Source of the DNA: Cycas panzhihuaensis | Lineage: Eukaryota; Cycadophyta | DNA length: 64,000 nucleotides | Assembly (NCBI GenBank): GCA_023213395.1 | Contig: CM041465.1 | Span: forward strand, 61,387,741 to 61,451,740 | Direction of reading: 5' to 3' | Shown: positions 46,896-58,175 of the stretch, piece after piece | How positions within the stretch are numbered: position 1 is the first letter of the stretch | Layout: each line of letters begins with the position of its first letter | The notes under the pieces: model-generated | Seen by the model: only the letters and a program-made list of their open reading frames with translations | Database searches by the model: none | What the model was told of the DNA's origin: nothing | Position numbers and translations under genes: made by a program

Positions 46896-48791
46896 TACTC
46901 CCCTCGTCCCATGGCCTCCTCAGGGTCTTCACTGCTGTGTGAGTCTACATCCTGCTCCATGCCAACCTTGACGCCATGTCCTTGACCAGTTGATCGTATC
47001 ACACCTAGATATGATCCCACTCCATCTCTATGAGGCGAAGCCTCTCCTCCATCCCCCAGAGTCTCTCCTCCAGCACTATCACTCGGACATGGCTCCCCAT
47101 GTCCCCTCCAGCTCCTCCCTAAGCCTCCAATGCCTGCACTCGCACCTATAGGGCATCTCTCTTAGCTTAGATGATATCCATCTTAGCCTGCTGCCACCTC
47201 GCATGTGCCTCGTGCTCCTAAGACTCTGCCACATATATATCTCTCACCCGTATCAATAGGGCGAATGCTGCCATGTGACCACCTACTGCTCTGGGCTCAT
47301 CACTAGCCTGGATGGGAGGCTGTCCCTCTGTATAGGCCCAAGGAAATATCTCTTAGATTACTGCCTCCACTAACCTTTGCATGTCTACCATACCTACAAC
47401 CCAACATACCACATGTCATTACATGCCTATATGGATATCAAACCAAAGTCAAACTATCTATCTGGCAATCAAACGACGACAGGAAAAGGCTATGTGTCAC
47501 CTGGTGCAGTGGCCAGCTCCTCGACTCAGGCGATTGCCTCCCTCTCTAGCACTCTTCCAGCTGCCGGTACCTCTTCCACTATGGCCTCTCTCCTCTCAGC
47601 GGTTGGCTCTATTGTCACCTCTCCGGATCTCCTCATGATCTGTAGCCTTCGAGCCTAAGTCACCGAGCCTCTCGTCTCTCCAGCTCCTGATGGGCCCGCT
47701 TCTCTGTCGGCAGTCCCAGATGGCCCTGCTCCTCCACCTGCTATCCCTGATGGACCTGCCTCTCTTACAGGTCATGATGGGCTGGCCCCATCACCTCCAT
47801 CTCCGCCCTCATTATCTCTTGAGGGCACCCCTACTCCTCCTACCTCATCATTGCTATCCCACCTCACTGCCCTATATAGATCTGCTATATAGTCTGTCAT
47901 GGTGAGGAGGTCTAGTGATGTGGCCTCCACTGAGCATTAGACATGAGCCTGGTCCTCTGTCCCTCTCATCCTAGTCTGCCATCTGTGGACCATCAGGGCC
48001 CACTCTGCAATAGGGTGTGGTCCCCCCGTTAGTGCCACTGCCCCAAAATGATCAAAAAACCAACACTGTAATAGTGTGCTATATGATAGTCCTCCCTGGC
48101 TTGCTACTTTGATGGCGTCTAGCTATGCGATGAGGTTCACCACTTTCAGGGTGGCCCAATCCATCCTCTCGCCTACCTCGCATCGGTGCACTGCATCCAT
48201 CCATCCTCCTGGGATGTCCCTATAGTTCTATTTCTGGGAAATCTAGAACAGAATGCATAAAGTAGTCAATTTCCTCACTCGAGGAATCCCTAACATGACC
48301 ATAGCCTGGAGAGGAACCCCTCACCTCTCCCATCTGTCTAAGCCTATAAAAAACGTCACTGCCTCTCTATGTGTTGCCTCATTACTAGGTAATGCTCCTA
48401 GTTCCACCAGCCTCCTAATCACCGGTACAACCAATATCCTCCTAATGTCTCTCGGTGTCACTGTCACATCTCCCACCTAGGGTAGGTGGAAGACGTGTCT
48501 CCTCCTATCCTAGTGTGAGATAATATCTATCAGTAATCGCTAGTCTGATATGTACTGAGGTGTCCTCATCACCTTCAGTAACCTGCATCTCTATATGACT
48601 CCCTTGTCCTTCCTGCTCATCATCTCAATGAAGCTCAGCATAGCCATGCCTATGTTCTCACAGTTCTCCACTGTGATCACAGCCTGCAAACATCATGAAA
48701 CTAGTCAGATCTTAGCCTACATTAGCTCTCTATCCCTTTGACTATTCATCAGCTCCACCTAATTGAGATTTAGGGCCCCTCGGGCCCCCAT
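46896..48791 (-). pseudogene. Gypsy-B antisense gene: PMD-like domain plus coiled coil
   Basis: Read on the reverse strand from ATG at 48791. The first part has N-C-E-N-I-G-M-A-M-L-S-F-I-E, then R-H-V-F-H-L-P-stop-V-G-D-V-T-V-T-P-R-D-I (near 48490), E-A-V-T-F-F-I-G-L-D-R-W, and D-I-P-G-G-W-M-D-A-V (near 48210): a plant-mobile-domain-like fold. A Pro/Ser-rich linker follows, then a coiled coil (R-V-I-V-L-E-E-R-L-W-G-M-E-E-R-L, near 47060). The start and the F-H-L-P block share a frame; the coiled coil is in another, so an indel or intron lies between. Few stops, mostly TAG at expected Gln. Antisense ORFs between pol and the 3' LTR are known from Tat-lineage elements. Function unknown. Confidence 0.7.
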
Positions 48792-48828
48792 CTCATTTTT
48801 TCTGAAGTTCTTCCTTTGCACCGTGCTA

Positions 48829-49000
48829 AACTTCGTGGTACCGCAAAGTTTGGCCCAGGTCCTACGATAATCGGGACCCCGTGGCAAAGATCACGACACT
48901 GCGATCTTTGCCGTGGTACGAATGGCACCCCCCCAAAAGGGGGGGTTTCCCTGCTAAAAACTCAAAAAATTCTCCTTGGGTGGGCCCAGTGGGGCCCACC
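48829..49000. repeat. Hairpin cluster upstream of the antisense gene
   Basis: Within 170 bp: ggcaaagatc (48883-48892) with its exact inverse (48903-48912); a seven-C/seven-G stem (48927-48945); and ggtgggccc (48979-48987) with gggcccacc (48992-49000). A weaker stem aaacttcg/caaagttt spans 48829-48851. Gypsy-A has a degraded equivalent with long G and T runs at 35440-35560. Confidence 0.65.
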
Positions 49001-49905
49001 GAGACCAGGGCTGCCTAATGCCCCAGTCTCACCTCTCGTTGGGTCTAGTTCAGACTCTGGGAGGCCTTTTTCAACCCTTATGGGGCCTAAAACTTACACA
49101 AAAAACTATAAAAAGTAATAAATTTTAAATCACGAGATGGTTTAGGTTTTCTAGGATCCACTTACTAGATCTGGCCTAGCGCTCGGCATCTCATCTTGAT
49201 GGTCCCGGTGACTGTCCCTTGACTCTGATCTGACGGTCAGATCTCTCCCCGCGTGCCTCCGAAGTCAGGTAGCGCTCCACTGCATAGGGAAATGGCTCTA
49301 GATTCTCTCGAGAGCCCGTGAAAATGAACCCATTTTCCATCAAATTTCCTTATATGGGCGGGGACCCCAACAGGCGCTGTCTCCGTTTTCGCCTTTGTGA
49401 TAGCCCTCTGGACCATCTCCTACTCTCGATCATCTTTGCCTTCTAGCCCTGTCTCTTGTTGTGCTATAGTAGCCTTCGTTTCTCTCTTTCTTATAGATGC
49501 ATTTATGGCACTTTGCCAATGCAGTTTTTGCAAGGCCCTTTTGTCTCGTTTTACGTGCTGCTCCTATGCATGCCCAAGTTTATACTCGTTTAGCTCGTTT
49601 CGCCATCCTAGACCCATTTTTGTAGCCCGTTCCTGCTCCCAGGGCCTCCAAAGGGAATGCTCCTTCCACTCGGAGTCATTCTTTGCTTGTTAAAGCAACC
49701 TTTGGTATCCTGGGATGCCCTTTTTCTGCCCACTCTCAGCCAGTGGTTGGGAAGCCTGCTCTCATCCTTGGGTAGCCTCATTGCTAGGTCCTCCTACCCT
49801 TTACAACTATTTATTGCTTGCCATTCGAGTCTCTTTTTTCTCTGACTCTTATACTATTGCATACTTTCTCCACTGAGACATTTCCTTCCATCATCCATGT
49901 CTCTC
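49001..49905 (+). other. Gypsy-B region before the second RNase H
   Basis: Conserved in outline with Gypsy-A 35540-36420, including the TTATATG context at 49351. It may encode an N-terminal extension of the RNase H protein, but no frame is clearly conserved. Confidence 0.4.
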
Positions 49906-50290
49906 TACATCTTTACCGATGGTGGAAGCCACAGTAATCTTGGACCTTCTGCTGTTGCTTAGATTCTTCGCAGCTCTTCCGAACATGATTTCTTGTGCTC
50001 CAGAATCTTCCTCCCTAAGGCTACCAATAACGAACCTGAGTATATGGCCATTATTGAGGCTCTTACTAATGCACTCTGTTTTCATCATGGATCTATTGTT
50101 TTACTTTGCGACTCTGAGGTTGTGGTGTCCCATCTCACCCAAGTTTACCAGGTGCGATGCCCTCACTTAAGAGCCCTTGCTTTGACCACCAAATCTCTTT
50201 TGGCTTATTTCTAGTCTATCGACATCTGACAGATTCCTTGGGCCCTCAACACTAAGGTAGATAGTCTCATTTGCCTCATCCTTGAGTGCC
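49906..50290 (+). pseudogene. Gypsy-B second RNase H domain, catalytic residues kept
   Basis: The + strand frame reads Y-I-F-T-D-G-G-S (49906-49929), A-T-N-N-E-P-E-Y (about 50020-50043), C-D-S-E-V-V-V (50106-50126) and N-T-K-V-D-S-L (about 50250-50270). These are the four acidic sites (D, E, D, D) of RNase H1, all present. The segment 49993-50214 is open; stops are TAG at 49960 and 50212 and TGA soon after, at Gln/Arg positions. Unlike the pol RNase H it stands alone between the antisense gene and the 3' LTR. It resembles the extra (archaeal-type) RNase H reported for Tat-lineage gypsy elements. It may help primer or hybrid removal. Confidence 0.8.
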
Positions 50291-50748
50291 ACCTTTCTCT
50301 TCTTGCTAACCGTCCCTGAGACTTGTCTGGTTGCTCTATCGCCCAAGCCCCAGGCCGTCATGTAGATCACCTTGTGATCTACTCGTACCTTTGAAAGCTA
50401 GCTGCTAATAAGGTTAAACTATGGTGACTACCAGTTTTGCTCACTTATTTCTTCTACTTGACTTTATCATGCATAACTCTTTGCACCTTTTTGTGATGGG
50501 AGTAGCCCCCTCATCCTTCTTAGCTTCCCATCGATTCTTGGGTGGCACATAGGTAGCTCCTATGTTGTCTCCACCCCTATCCTCGTATCCATGTATTCCG
50601 TGATAACACTTGCCAACATCCTTAACTCCTGCTATGATCATGATTTATATATATATATACATACACATGTGGTACTGACAGTTGTGTTGCCAGCATTCGT
50701 CATCGTACCATGCTTCCAAGTGGTGAGGCTCAGCTGCCAAGGGGGTAG
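50291..50748 (+). other. Gypsy-B 3' untranslated part with polypurine tract
   Basis: No motif; a TA run at about 50645-50660. The purine tract aagggggtag (50739-50748) abuts the 3' LTR. Confidence 0.65.
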
Positions 50749-53478
50749 TGCTTCCTAGCTACTGGGAATGGATACGAACAGATCAACTCACGTAAGCTTA
50801 GATATGCTTCTTCCTTTTAACTTGCATCATTTCATTGGAAAGGTTGATAGAGGCATTGCCTCTATGCATGATTGCTTGCTTCATTTGCGTGATTACTTTA
50901 CATTTTGTTGCCTGTTCATACTGCCTGTCGTATCGTGAGCCTATGACGACCCAACGGGACCTCCTTTCCATAAGGTAGACATCCCCATGGTACTATACGA
51001 CCTTCCGCGCTATCTCCATGCCATCTGAGTTCCTTTTTTTGGTTCATATATCCCGTTCATACCCCTGCCTTAACTTTATTTTGGGATATTTACTTATTGA
51101 TGTTTTCCCGCCTCTCTCTAAGTACTTTCTAGACTGTCTCAACCACTTAGACATGAGGGACATCCCCTCTTAGGCCTATCAAATCATCTCCCAAAACTCC
51201 CAGAACCTAGAATTCTGCCATTCTAGCTTTCTGGTCTCACACTGCTGTAAACTTAGCGGTACTGCGAAGTTTGCCATAGTGTGACTATCATCAGTTGTTT
51301 TTAAAAATCTGCCATGTAAATTTTTGCTTTTTCTGTGAAATTGCCATGTGGTCTCACATCTACCTTAGCCTTATTCGTTCTCTATTCATCCTCTTAGGGA
51401 TAGGGTGGGTATAAGTATTCATACCCTTATCATTTTGAGGGGCTCTTAGGTCATTTTTTGCTCTCAAAGATAAGAACTTCTACTGCAACTTCTGCTCTCC
51501 AGCTCCTTCTATCATAGGTGTTTCTGCAGGCCTGCATTTATTATAACCTTAGGCTAGGACACACCTATAACTCTTTGTTTCCATGGTGGGAAGCCTCTCT
51601 CTAGGTTCCATCAAGTGTTTTTGGCACTAATTCCTCCACAACTTGCCTAGCAGTGCTTCTTTCAGCTGTCCGTTGGATTTGCCTCCTGCAAAGCCCTGTA
51701 GGGGCCCTCCTTCTTATTGTTAGTAGGCCCAAGTCTGTCATACATCCACCCAGTAGGTCTTACCAACTCCTTTCTTCCATTTTTTTATGAGTTACTCCCT
51801 GTTGGGACCCATTTCTTGCTTTGTTTACTCATTTCCTTCAGTTTTCACTGTTGAAAAGCTGTATTTCCATTGTATCTTGTTTGTTGCTTCTTGGCTCCAC
51901 CTTCCCTCCATTGGTTTTCTTCAAGAGAATAGTAAGAGAAGAGCCCCAAGGCTGGGTGAAGAGAGTAAGGCAGGGCAGTTCCCCTTTAAGTCCTTCTCTC
52001 AAAGGGTAAGCCCTTCCCACCTTCTCTTCTCTCATCCTATGTTCTTCTTGAGATTACTAGGAGAGATTGAGCCCTAGGCTAGTGCTAGATTGTCAGTGTA
52101 TATAGCCACTTATGGCACTAATTTTGAGCCTACTTGCCTCTTGTTTGGACCTCTGTAGAGTCCCCTATATTGTTAGGTACCCCTTTATTCTCCTTAGCAA
52201 GGGTTTAGGTATCGGATTGTTGCCCATAGCAACTCCGCATCCTGCTTACCTCTCAACACTTTGTTTCTTTTCCTTTGGTATCTTTGGCTATCCTTAGTGG
52301 CTTTTACTCACTACCTTTCTATGTCTATGAGTCATGTAGAGATTTCAGTGGAGGGTTAGCTATCCTGAGGCTTCCCTTGAACCATTTCACTTGGTGTCTA
52401 GCCTTGTTTGAGAGAGGGTTTGTAGAGTTTATTGCAGTAATTATTTTTCTCTAACATTCTAACGTTAATAGCACTTATATATACTTGCATATATATAGAT
52501 TGTCTCTTGTAGTGCCTTCTTGGAAGGGATAGGTTTATGCATGTGCAGGTTACCGCGGTGCTCTCGCAAAGGTGTGAAGCACTTGCATCCGGGTAAGGTT
52601 TCTTTTGTTTTGCTCTTTGCTTTCATTTTTGTTTCCTTTCTTTTTTCCTTTTGCAAGGGGAAGGTAAGGAAGCCCTTCCATCATTCGTGGGCTTAGTGAG
52701 GACGTGTGTGGCATGTGGACGAGGTCTCCTATCGGCTGCTACCCTCCCAGGTACGTACTTCTTTCTCTTGCCCTTGCTTTCCTTTTTGCACTTTTAGTTG
52801 TGGTCTATGCATTAGTTAAATAGGTCAAACATAAAAGAGAAAAGGAAATTAACATCTTTTACTTGCATTTATAAATTTACACTTTACACACCATATTTAT
52901 TTAGAGAAAGGCCTTTAGGGGATTTTCCCTTAACCTTTTCCTCAGCTTGCAAACCCAATCCTCGCCCCTTTTGGCTTATTTTTTTGTTTGATTTTGTTTA
53001 CTTGCACATGCCATATCACTCTTGCCTTCTTGGTTGAACTATTAAGGGAGATTTTAGGATTGTTGTTTACTCCCACTCCCTTCTCCTCTTCTCGGCTCTA
53101 TTTACTTGACCAAACAACTGAGAAGATCCTAGTCGCACCGTAGGCTATTACCTACCTTGCTCCCGCTTATTTCCCTCCATCATAGGGAAACCCTTGAGGA
53201 TTCTCTTCCTCCCCTTCTGGCCATCCAAGGGTGGGATGGCTTTCCTCCTAAGTCTATCCAGGCTACCTCTCTTGCTTTCCCCCTTCCTCTTTGAGGTGGA
53301 GAACCACTCTCAGGTAGTTGGGTATCATCCACATATCCCGAACTTGTGCTCTGATGCACGAGGTGTACTGCGTGGTACTCACTTTACTTGTAGGTTTCTA
53401 TCCGCACCCTCGATACTGTTATCAATCATCCTCACTATTCCTACTCAGCTAGGTGATTATCTCATAGATGCACATCCA
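50749..53478 (+). repeat. Gypsy-B 3' LTR
   Basis: 2,730 bp; starts TGCTTCCTAG and ends CACATCCA, followed by the GAAAC duplicate. The open frames in it (for example 51787-52077, 53194-53658) repeat those of the 5' LTR without protein-level signs of selection. Confidence 0.9.
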
Positions 53479-54500
53479 GAAACTAATAGGATACTCATTG
53501 GTTTCACATTTTTTATACCAAACCTAGTTAACACCTTCTCCATATATTTCTACTGTGATAACTATAGTTTACTATTTTTCCTATCTCTATATATCTCCAT
53601 ACCTAAGATTTATTTTGTAGCTTCTAAATCCTTCATATTAAAAGTCCTAGCCAATTAAGCCTTTAACTTATTGATCTCTGCCATGCTCTTACTTATAACG
53701 AGTATGTCATCAACATACAATACCTAGATAATGAATAAGCCATTGCCTAAGAATTTAAATTAAACACAATGATCATACTCACTTATTTTGAAATTTTAGC
53801 TCTCTATGAAGGCATCAAACTTCTTGTACCATTGCATAGGTGATTGCTTCAAGCCATATAATGATTTCTTGAGCCTACAAATAAGTCTTTTCTTACTATC
53901 CTGTACAAACCCTTCTAGTTAATCCATATAAATCTCCTCATCTAAATCTCCATGTAGAAAAGGTATTTTTACATCTAACTACTTCATCTCCAAATCCAGA
54001 GAAGCTACTAATACTAATAGAACTTGAATTGAAACAAGTTTGATAACTGGTAAAAAGATCTTATGAAACTCAATATCTACTTTTTGTGCAAAGCCTTTAG
54101 CCACTAGTCTTACCCTGTATTTGTCAACCTTTCTATCAACATCTATTTTCTTCTTAAAAACCCACCTACAACCAATAGTCTTCCTGCCATGTGGAAGTTA
54201 TACCAAGTCCCATGAATTATTTTTCTTCAAAGCATCTATCTCTTCCTGCATAGCCCTCTTCCACTTCTTACTATGGATATCATCTACTACTTCCTGATAG
54301 CATATAAGCTCACCATCAATAGAAACCAAAGCAATAGAAATAGAAGGGATATACTTGTCAGGTGGATGACTAACTCATATAGATCTTGTAACAGTTGGTA
54401 GAGGAGTGTCTATATACTCTTATAAATCTGCTGGAGATTCATCTTTAGAAAGATCTTCCTGCTCTTCTGTTTCTAAAGATAGCTGGGTCTTAAGTTTGAC
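53479..54500 (-). pseudogene. Copia-2a reverse transcriptase
   Basis: Reverse-strand reading has the catalytic Y-V-D-D at 53705-53716 (intact), the upstream blocks of the RVT_2 domain (T-R-L-V-A-K-type codons near 54100 and R-W-V-F-K-K near 54150), and the N-terminal E-V/A block near 54290. It continues into the RNase H part at 40048 once Gypsy-B is removed. Confidence 0.8.
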
Positions 54501-55400
54501 ATGTTGATGTTCAACTTTCTGTTCCTATTCCACTTTAACTTCTACACTATCTAATTTTAGAAAAAGAGATTCATCAAATATAACATATTTATTAATATTA
54601 ATTTTGTGGGCAATAAGATCCCATAACCTATATCCCTTCACACCATCTTTATCACCATTACCAATAAAGATACACCTCTTGAATTTTGGATCTAACTTTG
54701 AACATTGACATTTATCAGTTAAGGCATAAGCATCACAACAAAAAACTTTTAAATTTAAATAGTCACATGGATGTCCAGTTTGTATCTCTTTAGGAATCTT
54801 GTAGTCTATTACAAGTGAAGGTGACCTATTTACCAAACAGCAAGTTGTTTGAACAACTTCTGCCTATAAGCTCTACTCCACTCTTGCATTATTTAGCATG
54901 CTTCTTGCTCTTTCTAAGAGTGTCCTATTCATGTGCTCAGCTATGCCATTCTTCTATGGAGTATAGCTAGTGGTCTTATGCCTTTCGATCCCAACTTCTT
55001 TGTAATATTTCTCAAACTCTAAGGAGTTGAACTCACCTCTATTGTGAGTTCTTAAATATTTGATTGACTTGCTAATGCTCTTCTCAATTAGAGCCTTAAA
55101 CTTCTTAAATACATTAAAAACTTTATACTTTCTTTTCAAAAAATAGACCCATACCTTTCTAGAGTAATCATCTATAAATGTGACAAAGTATAATAATCCT
55201 CCATAATATATTGTAGGGGCTAGTCCCTACACATCTGAATGTATGTAATCTAGAACACCTTTACTAGTGTGACTCCCTACTTTAAACTTGAGTCTACACT
55301 ACTTTCTAAAAATACAATGTTTGCAAAAAATCAAATATAAAAGTTGTAAGTTAGGAAGTAACTTACAGTTCATCAATACCTTAAGTCCTCTCCCATTCAT
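54501..55400 (-). pseudogene. Copia-2a integrase
   Basis: The open frame 54954-55139 contains L-R-T-H-N-R-G-E-F; the family has L-R-T-D-N-G-G-E-F, so the second catalytic Asp is His. It ends at T-S-Y-T-P. The open frame 54525-54836 carries the C-terminal block K-V-F-C-C-D-A-Y-A-L and R-C-I-F-I-G-N-G-D-K-D-G-V-K-G-Y-R-L-W-D, typical of copia integrase ends. Confidence 0.85.
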
Positions 55401-55835
55401 GTGCCTAAGTCTTTGATGTTATAACAAAGCTAGATCTTCTATAGTCTTTGATGTTGTAGCTGCATGGATGACATCTATACTTCCAACTAATATGTAAAGG
55501 TTTCCTTTCTTTAAGGCTTTCATAATAACCAATGTGCCCTTTGATACCTTTAAGACTCCTTCATGACCTATGTACTTATAACCACTAGAGTCTAGTTCAC
55601 CCAAGGAAATCAAATTACTATTCATATCAAGTGCATGTCTAACTTCAATTAATATTCTCACTACACAATTAAACATGTTAATTCTAATGCTACCAATGCC
55701 CACTGCCTTATAAGAAACTTCATTCCCCATAAGCACATTACCACCATCAAGAGGTTGGTATGATAAAAACCAACTCTTGTGAGGATACATATGGTGTGAA
55801 GTACCTGAATCCAATAACTAATCATGATGATAATA
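55401..55835 (-). pseudogene. Copia-2a protease
   Basis: The 131-codon open frame 55419-55814 begins M-D-S-G-T-S-H-H-M, the copia protease active site (D-S-G-A/T). It includes L-I-S-L-G-E-L-D-S and a G-N-L-Y-I-L end that leads to the GAG-pre-integrase region. The active site is intact, so this is the best preserved piece of Copia-2a. Confidence 0.85.
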
Positions 55836-56735
55836 GGAAACATTACAAGTAACCAAGATATCATCATCTGTACCTTAATTCAACTCCATCTGATTAGCTT
55901 CCTTGGTAGGATCTTCCTTTTTCTGGAACTCCTTCCTTTTGTAGTAATCCTTCTTGAGGTGACCTATCTTATTACAGTGCCAACATCTGAGCTTACTCTT
56001 CTTGACTTTTGACTTTGACCATGATATGCCCCTAGAGCTTTGTCCTCCCTCAATTATTCTATCTCTTGCTATCATAACTTCTGGTGTGGAGGTTTCAAGA
56101 CTAGAATTCCTCCTCACTTCTTCCATCAGCAAAGCACTTATAATAGAATCATAGTCTAATACATCTATAGTGCTAAAAGTAATTGAGGTGATAATATTAT
56201 CCTAAGATTCTGGTAATAAACATAATAAGGTAAAAGCCTTATCCTCATCCTTAATTGTGATATTGATACTAACTAACTAACAAATAAGAGTATTAAAAAT
56301 ATTTAAATGATTAGCAAGTTTTGTACCTTCTTTCATTCATAATGAGTACAGTTACCTCTTCAAGTAGATTCAATTCATCATTGATTTGGTTATATACAAG
56401 CCTTCTAATTGGGTTCATAATCTTACTAATGTCTTCTCCCCTGTGATGTTAAATAGAACTTCATCCACCAAGCACAATTACATTGTGCTGAGAGCCCTTT
56501 TGTTTAGATCATTCCATTCATTAGTATCCATCCCTATAGGTTTCTTTGATTTACCTACAAGAGCTCTGTACAAACCTTGTTGTAATAGAACATCATACAC
56601 TTTCAACTTCCACAACTCAAAGTTATTCTTGCCATTAAATTTCTCCACCTCAAACTTTGTATTCACTAGTTCTACCATTTGGTGTAAAAAAATATGACAC
56701 CAAAACCTTCACAAACTCGCTGCAAAAATAAAAAT
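55836..56735 (-). pseudogene. Copia-2a gag
   Basis: N-terminal block V-E-K-F-N-G-K-N-N-F-E-L-W-K (open frame 56478-56678) is the copia gag start. A zinc knuckle, C-W-H-C-N-K-I-G-H-L-K-K-D-Y (open frame 55875-56132), has the last Cys changed to Tyr. Stops and shifts lie between them. Confidence 0.85.
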
Positions 56736-56748
56736 GGCTTTAATACCA
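56736..56748 (-). promoter_or_regulatory. Copia-2a primer binding site
   Basis: The reverse strand reads TGGTATTAAAGCC, two bases inside the middle LTR; a mutated tRNA-Met site. Confidence 0.75.
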
Positions 56749-56750
56749 CT

Positions 56751-57326
56751 TGTTGAGAAAATAAGGTCCAAATAACCTAAAACTGCCACTAAGATCTAAA
56801 CTATTTTACAACTAGTTATATGAATTGAAACTAAAATTTAACATGTAAGTTCTTAAATGAGAGATAATATAATAAGGTAAAACCTTAACAGTGTGCTAGG
56901 GAAACATCCACATAGGAAAGGAATCGATCTTTATTATCAAAGAATGGAGAAATGTATATAATCTGTAGCATGATGCTGATAGTAATAACAACCAGCCACC
57001 CAACTCTTCATAGTACATCTAATACATTGAACACCATCAACATAATAAAAAAACACCCTAAATTAGACTATATAAGAGAGTCATATAAGGCACAAATCTT
57101 GAGCATAGAATCTAGGGTATTTTGAGTGAATGACCTTGAGTCCCTTTACAATTTAGTATGCTTTTCAGTGCTAACTTTTTTGGTCAAGGGCTATTACCCC
57201 TGAACCCCTTGACCAAGGGGGGCTCCTGCCCCCCTTGGAATCCCTGAGGAAGTTTGGGGGGGGAAATTGTACTGCTAACCTATCAAAATTTTAGCCTCTA
57301 AAACATTGTTGTCATATTATCTAATA
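56751..57326 (-). repeat. Copia-2 LTR 2 (shared middle LTR)
   Basis: 576 bp. It lacks about 60 bp present in LTR 1 and LTR 3 (after gagataatataata, near 56880). It serves as 5' LTR of unit a and 3' LTR of unit b. Confidence 0.85.
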
Positions 57327-58175
57327 ATTTTCACCTTGATAATAATTTACCTGATACCTTTCCTGGACCATTCATCACCTTTTCTGTAAGCTAAGAGAAG
57401 TCAAATACCATTTGAACTTCTCTAATAGTATTAGTTTTGTGAACATATCAACACAATTCTATTTTGTATTAATCTTCTCAAGTGCCACTCCACTTACTTC
57501 TATAACCTATCTAATAAAATGGTACTTAAGAACAATATGCTTTGTCCTAATATGATAAGCTGGATTCTTTGCTAAGTAAATGGAACTTTGACTGTCATAA
57601 AATATCTTTACCTTTTTCTATTTCCTTCTAAGCTCAACTAATAGATCCTACAACGAGATTGCTTCTTTACAAGCATGTGTTGTAGCAACATATTTAACTT
57701 TTGTAGTCGATAATGCAATTATGCTCTGTAATTTTGACATCTAACTAACTGGACCATTTATGAGAGTAAATGTATAACCTGAAGTAGACCTTCATTTATC
57801 TAAGTCTCATGCAAAGTCTAAATCAACACATCCATAAACCTAATTACCTATAACTCTAAATATGATGTAATAGTCACTTGTGCCTCTCAAATACTAAAGC
57901 ATCTATTTGACTACTGCCTAATATTCCTTTCCTAGATTTGCCATAAACCTACTAACTACATTGATTGCATATGAAATATCAGGTCTTATACATACCATGC
58001 TATACATCAAACTCCCTACTGCACTGGCATAAGGTATATAAGACATATAATCCCTTTTTTCTTTATTACTAGGACTCATATTTAAAGAAAGCTTGAAATA
58101 GGAAGCCAACGTGATACTCATTAGTTTCACATTTGCCATACCAAACCTAGTTAACAGCTTCTCCACATATCTCTA
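57327..58175 (-). pseudogene. Copia-2b RNase H
   Basis: The open frame 57918-58166 reads Y-I-P-Y-A-S-A-V-G-S-L-M-Y and R-P-D-I-S-Y-A, the RT to RNase H link. RNase H towards 57327 has many stops. The Gypsy-B target site is uninterrupted here (about 58099-58112). Confidence 0.85.

Larger units (their letters stand above)
40049..53478 (+). mobile_element. Gypsy-B: Tat-like Ty3/gypsy element lacking RT, RNase H and integrase
   Basis: LTRs of 2,739 and 2,730 bp and an exact GAAAC duplication define a 13,430-bp element. The interior has primer site, gag, protease and linker. The region that in Gypsy-A holds RT, RNase H and integrase (about 22100-24900) is absent, deleted between about 46090 and 46290. 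Then follow the antisense PMD/coiled-coil gene, the second RNase H, and the purine tract. It is visibly richer in G+C, CG and CAG than the surrounding elements, as expected for the youngest member of the nest. Without pol it could move only with proteins from relatives. Confidence 0.9.
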
